64,000 bases of DNA from Carallia brachiata (Eukaryota > Streptophyta > Magnoliopsida > Malpighiales > Rhizophoraceae): the NCBI GenBank assembly GCA_021464245.1, contig JADCRB010000032.1, positions 220,074-284,073 of the forward strand. The letters run 5' to 3'. The position numbers and the translations under genes were made by a program. Under the pieces are notes generated by a model that was not told the origin of the DNA, made no database searches, and saw only the letters and a program-made list of their open reading frames with translations. Below are positions 59,295-64,000 of the stretch, one piece after another; position 1 is the stretch's first letter, and every line of letters starts with the position of its first letter.

Positions 59295-60313
59295 TGTCAT
59301 GGAGATTCTGCCATCTGGGTTAATGTTAACCAACATATCTGGCATCATGTTCTGCAATTTCAACGTTAACGCCTTGCATAACGCAATATCTGTTGTAAGT
59401 ACTGATTCTATATCTCAAAATTGAATCAAACCCAGATCAATTTAGGAACCTTTGATGCTGCTGCATTGAGTAAAAAGTACTGTGATGATCCTGGTACGGG
59501 AAGGATTACCAAAAGAAGGTACCCTGAACTGAAAGGAATTGCATTATTTCAAACCAGGAGGAGCTGCACATTGCAGAAGAGTCGATCAAAATTTAGTTTT
59601 TCTGCCTCTGAAGTGTCTCCAAGTGCTTAAACATACGAAGATATTTTTGTATCGTTCATTCTTTTTCTAGCCATATAGAAAGCTATATAACTAACTATTA
59701 AGATTTTTTTTGGGTTCTTTTTTCAGTTGCTTCAGGCAATGTTTCAAGAAGATTTCGTTTTTGAGAGTTGTTAAGAACTCTAAATTGATCTTGTGACAAT
59801 AGTCTTTACAACAAGTGAAAAGATTGTTAAGAGTTTCATGTAAGTTTGTTCAAATTGACGTAATATAGAAAAGATTTTAGATTACAGTATCATAATCATT
59901 AGATGTACATTTGTGATCATTATCGTTACTTGTAATAATAAATTTAAAGATTAAAACATGTGACCAATCATAAAATGGATGGAAATATATTATTCTATTT
60001 GCTAATAATAGAACCTGGCATCTTGCCTAGCCAGTATTGCCCATATAGATTTTGTTAGGAGAAATGTGCAAAAGCCTCATGTGCCTAAATAATATGGCAG
60101 CTAGGTTCTATAATTTAAACATACTCACGTCGCGTATCACGCCAGTGTGGAAAGTTGTGCTGCCATTGACTTGAGAAGAATCCGATTTCAGACACTATCG
60201 GCCATAAAATTTTCAAATTGTTTGCTTGGCTTTGAAATTTGGAATATAAGCTGAGAGAAAACTGGGAAGAATAAACAGAGAGAGAAGAAAATAAGCTATC
60301 CATACATTTGGAC

Positions 60314-60346
<33 letters not shown>

Positions 60347-61477
60347 TCTCACATCAAATTTTATACACGGTTGTCACTAGACTATAGTTAACCATTCGAA
60401 TAGGTGCGTATAATATTTTTTTATAGTTATTTGTACATTTTTGTTACTCATTTTAAGTATAGTGCTTATTTTTGATATATCATATGTTTTTTTTACATAA
60501 AAATAACAAAAATGTACAATACAACTAAACTTAACATGCAAAAGACATATAACAATGTATATATATTTTTTTACTGCACAAAAATGCACAATAACTTGTA
60601 TACGAACAATAAAAAAAAATTATAATACGCAAAAAAAAGTATAAATTGTTAAGATTGATATACAACAGAAATATAAAAAACATATATAAAAAAAAAAAAT
60701 CTCTTTTACTGTGTTAACCAATTTTTATGTCTAGTTATCAAAACCCTTATTGCAATCCCTGCTACGGACGGGATGAATCAAAACAAACACCCAGGGGCCG
60801 TCCAAGGGAAATCCTGGGCTTGTTGGAGGCAGCCAGGCAGGGGCGTCAGTTGAGTGTATAACCCCACGATGTACTTAGCATAGACGGCCAATGCCAATAT
60901 CATGACAGTCAATTCTGTTGGATCGAATCGTCTTGTTTATCCAAACATTTAACCAAAAAAAAAAACACCATCCTAGCTGTAGAAACATTTTTTTTGTTGT
61001 TCTTTGAATTTAAAGTTGTCAGAATCGAACCGATCATCGAATCGAAAATATTAGTAAGTCAAGACTGAACCGATCGAACCGATATTTGAACCAGTATTTA
61101 ATATTATATATATATGTATAAAAATAATTTTAAAAAAATTATAAATAGTGTTAAATATTAATTTTTTTAATTTTTAAGGATGAAATTAAATAATAACATT
61201 ATCACTAAATCTCGCTCTGTCGTTTACTAAGCTCATTCACAATGTTAATACTGGTTTTAGGCTGCAAAATCACAATACAAATTCCGTCCGACTCTCATCC
61301 ATGAGACCCAAAAAGACCCGAAATACACATCAAAAGCTCAATAAGTACCACAGATTGGAGATCTGGTTTAACCGCATTTTATTTAAGTTCGCTTATTTTT
61401 TGGTTGGCCATATGTTGTTACATAGGAAGCTCGATTTAGGTACACAGGGCCAACAACTTCCACACACTGCAGCAACT
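59295..61477. other. JmjC 3' region and intergenic DNA
   Basis: A 69-codon frame (59421-59630) follows the JmjC stop but has no domain and is taken as UTR. From 59640 the DNA is AT-rich, with an (AT)n microsatellite at about 60316-60347 and a stretch of AATCGAACCGATC-type repeats near 61022-61085 of unknown origin. Confidence 0.55.
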
Positions 61478-63167
61478 TCAGTACTCAAAAGCCAAGCGGG
61501 CACTATTAAAAGAACTAAGAAAAACCCTGGTAGTCTCCACAACATTAATGGCTGACAATTCACTGAAGGCCAAGTCATGGCCTGATCCGCCAGCATAGTT
61601 GGAGATACCGCGGAAGATAATGAACTTTACCCCATTTGACCAGCTTGCCTGAAAATTAAATTACCAAACATATTTAAACTCCAAGACATAAGAGTTGCTG
61701 ATACAAAGAACATTTAAATGTCATCGAACTCATAAAATAATATGTTTCTTTTATAACTCACAAATGCAACGGCTGCAGAACTCTTGTCCACAGTGGAGGC
61801 ATCGAATTCGTTGCGAAGGAACAGTCTGTATGCCGCATTTTGCAGATAAACTTCAGATGCAGAGGCCTTCAAGTCGAATTTGAGCTGTGGGGAATTGGGG
61901 AGGCAATTCGCTGTGCTGCCGAGGCACTGTTGTAGCTGAAGATCCTGAGATTTTGGTTATTTATGAAAGAACTTATGAGGTCCAATTCACACTAACTAAT
62001 TAATACGCCTCAAAAGTGACAAATCTCATTTGATAGACAGAGTAATTAATCAACAAAATATTAATTAATTAAAAACCTTGAGCTTAGCGGCAATTTCGAG
62101 CCAGTTTGGGGGGACAGGAATGTCCAGGACTTTGTGAGTTAATCCGTGAGGCTCGTAGAGCTTGGTTTTCTGGTACACGATGCTTCCCAACAAGTTCTGT
62201 CCGCTCTTTGGGACATTGTAGGTTCCAAAAGTAAGATTACCTCCGGTGGCCTCAAATTGCTGTCACACAAGCAGCAAGTAGCATAAATTTCCCAATTACA
62301 TAGCAACAACAAAGTAACATCATCAGGTAATTAATTTTCTGAAATAAATTTCAGGGTATAGTTTTTTTTTTTTTTTTATAAAAAAATTTATAAACCTGCC
62401 ACTTCCAGTTTCCAGTGTAGGCAATCTGCTTCGGAACAGCAACATCACCAATCTCTATTGCATTCTCGTTGAGGGTTCCAGCATTCCCTGCGCTGATGAT
62501 TCCTTTGATGGGGAAACTGTCGATGAGGGCTTGCACAGCTGAGGCCACATTCACCTTCACAACATGGCAGACGCAATATTCGTCAGAAAATCAACAACAA
62601 TAATTAAAAATAAAAAATAGAAACGAAAGAAAGGAAAAGCACATAATTAAAGGAAAGGGTGTCTTACTGGGTGAATTCCAGCGTTCACAATGATAACGTT
62701 GGCACCTTCGACCGTGCCAATATAATACGTTCTTCCTAAGTAACCAAGAAAAAAATTAACCCTGGATCAGCTAGTTTCTTTTTTTAATAAAAATAAATAA
62801 ATAAAATTAATGTCTGGTTAATTAATTATCTTTAATTTAAAATACATATATGGGTTTAATTTGATAACTTAATTTAATCTTCTTAATTAATTAGTTCAGA
62901 TTGGCACCATGGATTTTAGTAGCTTCAATCCAAGAAACGTTAATGATTACCAGCCAAGTCAACCTCGGAGATATAGTCGCTGGGTTTGAAGCTCTCATTA
63001 AGCTTAGATAGAACTTTGTTAGAAGTGACAACAATGCCAAAATAATCAGCAGCCTGCAAGTTAATTCTGTTGACAACACCATCAAGAGGGCGTCCCAAGG
63101 TCATTGGTGCAACCAGCAACAGCCCCAGCAGCACCAGAAGGGATCCTTTTACGGCCACGCCGGCCAT
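61478..63167 (-). CDS. Bark storage protein-like / MTA-SAH nucleosidase-family protein
   Basis: Six exons in transcript order: 63167-62951, 62735-62668, 62554-62396, 62259-62077, 61944-61762, 61648-61478. All are in phase and give 326 residues. The N-terminus (MAGVAVKGSLLVLLGLLLVA) is a clear signal peptide, cleaved near APMTLG. The body is the PNP/UDP phosphorylase fold, with GIISAGNAGTLNENAIEIGD and QIAYTGNWKWQ near the active-site region and SGHDLAFSELSAINVVETTR at the end, where the family has its conserved Asp. Poplar bark storage proteins and wound-induced WIN4 proteins belong here; they accumulate in vacuoles as nitrogen reserve, and catalytic activity is uncertain. The ATG at 63165-63167 is chosen because it starts the signal peptide; a minus-strand TATAAAC lies at 63288-63294. 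Confidence 0.93.
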
Positions 63168-64000
63168 TTGGTTCCCTTTGTAGAGTTGGATGTGTGAGAA
63201 CAGAAAAAAAGCAGAGCAGAGAAGAAGAAAGTAGATTACTAGTGTTATTGATGTGGCCTTGTGCCTTGTGAGTATTGCTCCTGGTGGGTTTATATCGAAG
63301 AACTGAAGAAGCAATAGTTATGGCTTCAGTCACACACATGTTTGGGATTTTACTAGAATGCCCCTTCAATAATTGTCCAAACCAAAGCAAAGGTACTAGC
63401 TCCAATTGATTATTTTCTTGAGTTTCATGCCTGCCTTTTAAGATCTTTATACATGCGTAATGAAAGCACCAAAATGAGAGACAAGGTAGTAATTAAGACT
63501 CAAGATTTTCATTGTGAAGAGTATTGGATTGTAATTCTAGAAAAAGAGATACAAGGTTTATGGAAGTGGGAAAGTTACTTTTTTTATAGTTAATGACTCA
63601 ATATCCTACTAATCGACAACAAAATGACAGTACGAAAAAAGAGAAAACAAATCATATCAATTAACTATAGATTTCAAATGGCAAATTGAGCAAACTATAA
63701 AAATGTGATCTTTTTTTAGACAATTGGCCCCATCTGTGACTTTATCAATTTTAACTTGGTTATATTAAGTTTAATATCTTTTTTTTTTTTTTTTTGCGAT
63801 TTCAGTTTTGGTTAGTTTCATCTATATAAATATCTGTTGCATAAAAGAAAATGTATGACTTACAACATGTACATATATTCTCAATGAATCAAAATGTTTG
63901 GTCAAATAAATTAAGGTGATATTTTCAAAATTATAGATTGAAACGTTCAAGAGATATGAATTACAAAAAGAACATAAAAAGCCCATTATTAATTCTAGGT
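63168..64000 (-). promoter_or_regulatory. Upstream region of the bark storage protein-like gene
   Basis: A minus-strand TATA-like TATAAAC is at 63288-63294, about 120 bases before the ATG. The remainder to the window end is AT-rich, with T runs near 63780, and no further gene is seen. Confidence 0.5.

Noticed and set aside
59421..59630. 69-codon frame as the last exon of the JmjC gene
   Set aside because: No domain, no clear acceptor in the needed phase, and the JmjC frame already stops at 59294.
61301..61596. Small frames overlapping the 3' end of the bark storage protein-like gene
   Set aside because: They are antisense or shifted shadows of exon 6 and its 3' UTR.
62940..63314. Longer N-terminus for the bark storage protein-like gene
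   Set aside because: The extension has no good ATG and would bury the signal peptide that starts at 63167.

Overview
The window is nuclear DNA of a flowering plant, most likely a woody eudicot (rosid-like). Genes are intron-rich with GT-AG introns, the intergenic DNA is AT-rich, and the families present include a Bet v 1/MLP protein, a bark-storage-protein-like nucleosidase, a type I MADS-box gene and a Ty3/gypsy element. I cannot name the species. One N at 50875 shows that this is a draft assembly.

Layout. 1-4272: 3' part of a degenerate Ty3/gypsy retrotransposon (end of RNase H, integrase, then an unusual ORF with a WUSCHEL-type homeodomain, then the polypurine tract and 3' LTR). 4273-6448: a relic of a Bet v 1/MLP gene and an intact two-exon MLP gene (+). 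8179-30412: four housekeeping genes: THO complex subunit 7 (-), N-terminal acetyltransferase NAA60/MCC1-like (-), a plastid pseudokinase (-) and a SYP2-family vacuolar/prevacuolar syntaxin (+). As I recall the Arabidopsis map, this resembles At5g16790-At5g16830, without the heat-shock factor gene there. 32716-40672: nucleoporin NUP93 (+). 43120-58389: a 7.5-kb direct repeat split by the single N. Each copy holds a divergent type I MADS-box gene and a JmjN/JmjC histone demethylase gene. The demethylase is cut at the N in copy A and continues past the repeat in copy B. 61478-63167: a bark-storage/MTA-SAH-nucleosidase-like gene (-).

The genes do not form one pathway. Most are unrelated conserved genes: mRNA export, protein acetylation, membrane fusion and nuclear pore. 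The two notable local relationships are (i) the MADS gene and the JmjC gene, which share a recognisably duplicated promoter and leader, and (ii) the homeodomain ORF carried inside the retrotransposon.

Several genes carry small indels: kinase exon 3, NUP93 exon 13, MADS copy A and JmjC copy B. In the first three the rest of the gene is perfectly phased, so consensus errors are as likely as real null alleles. All exon boundaries were derived by hand from splice signals, reading phase and remembered family conservation; no search was run.
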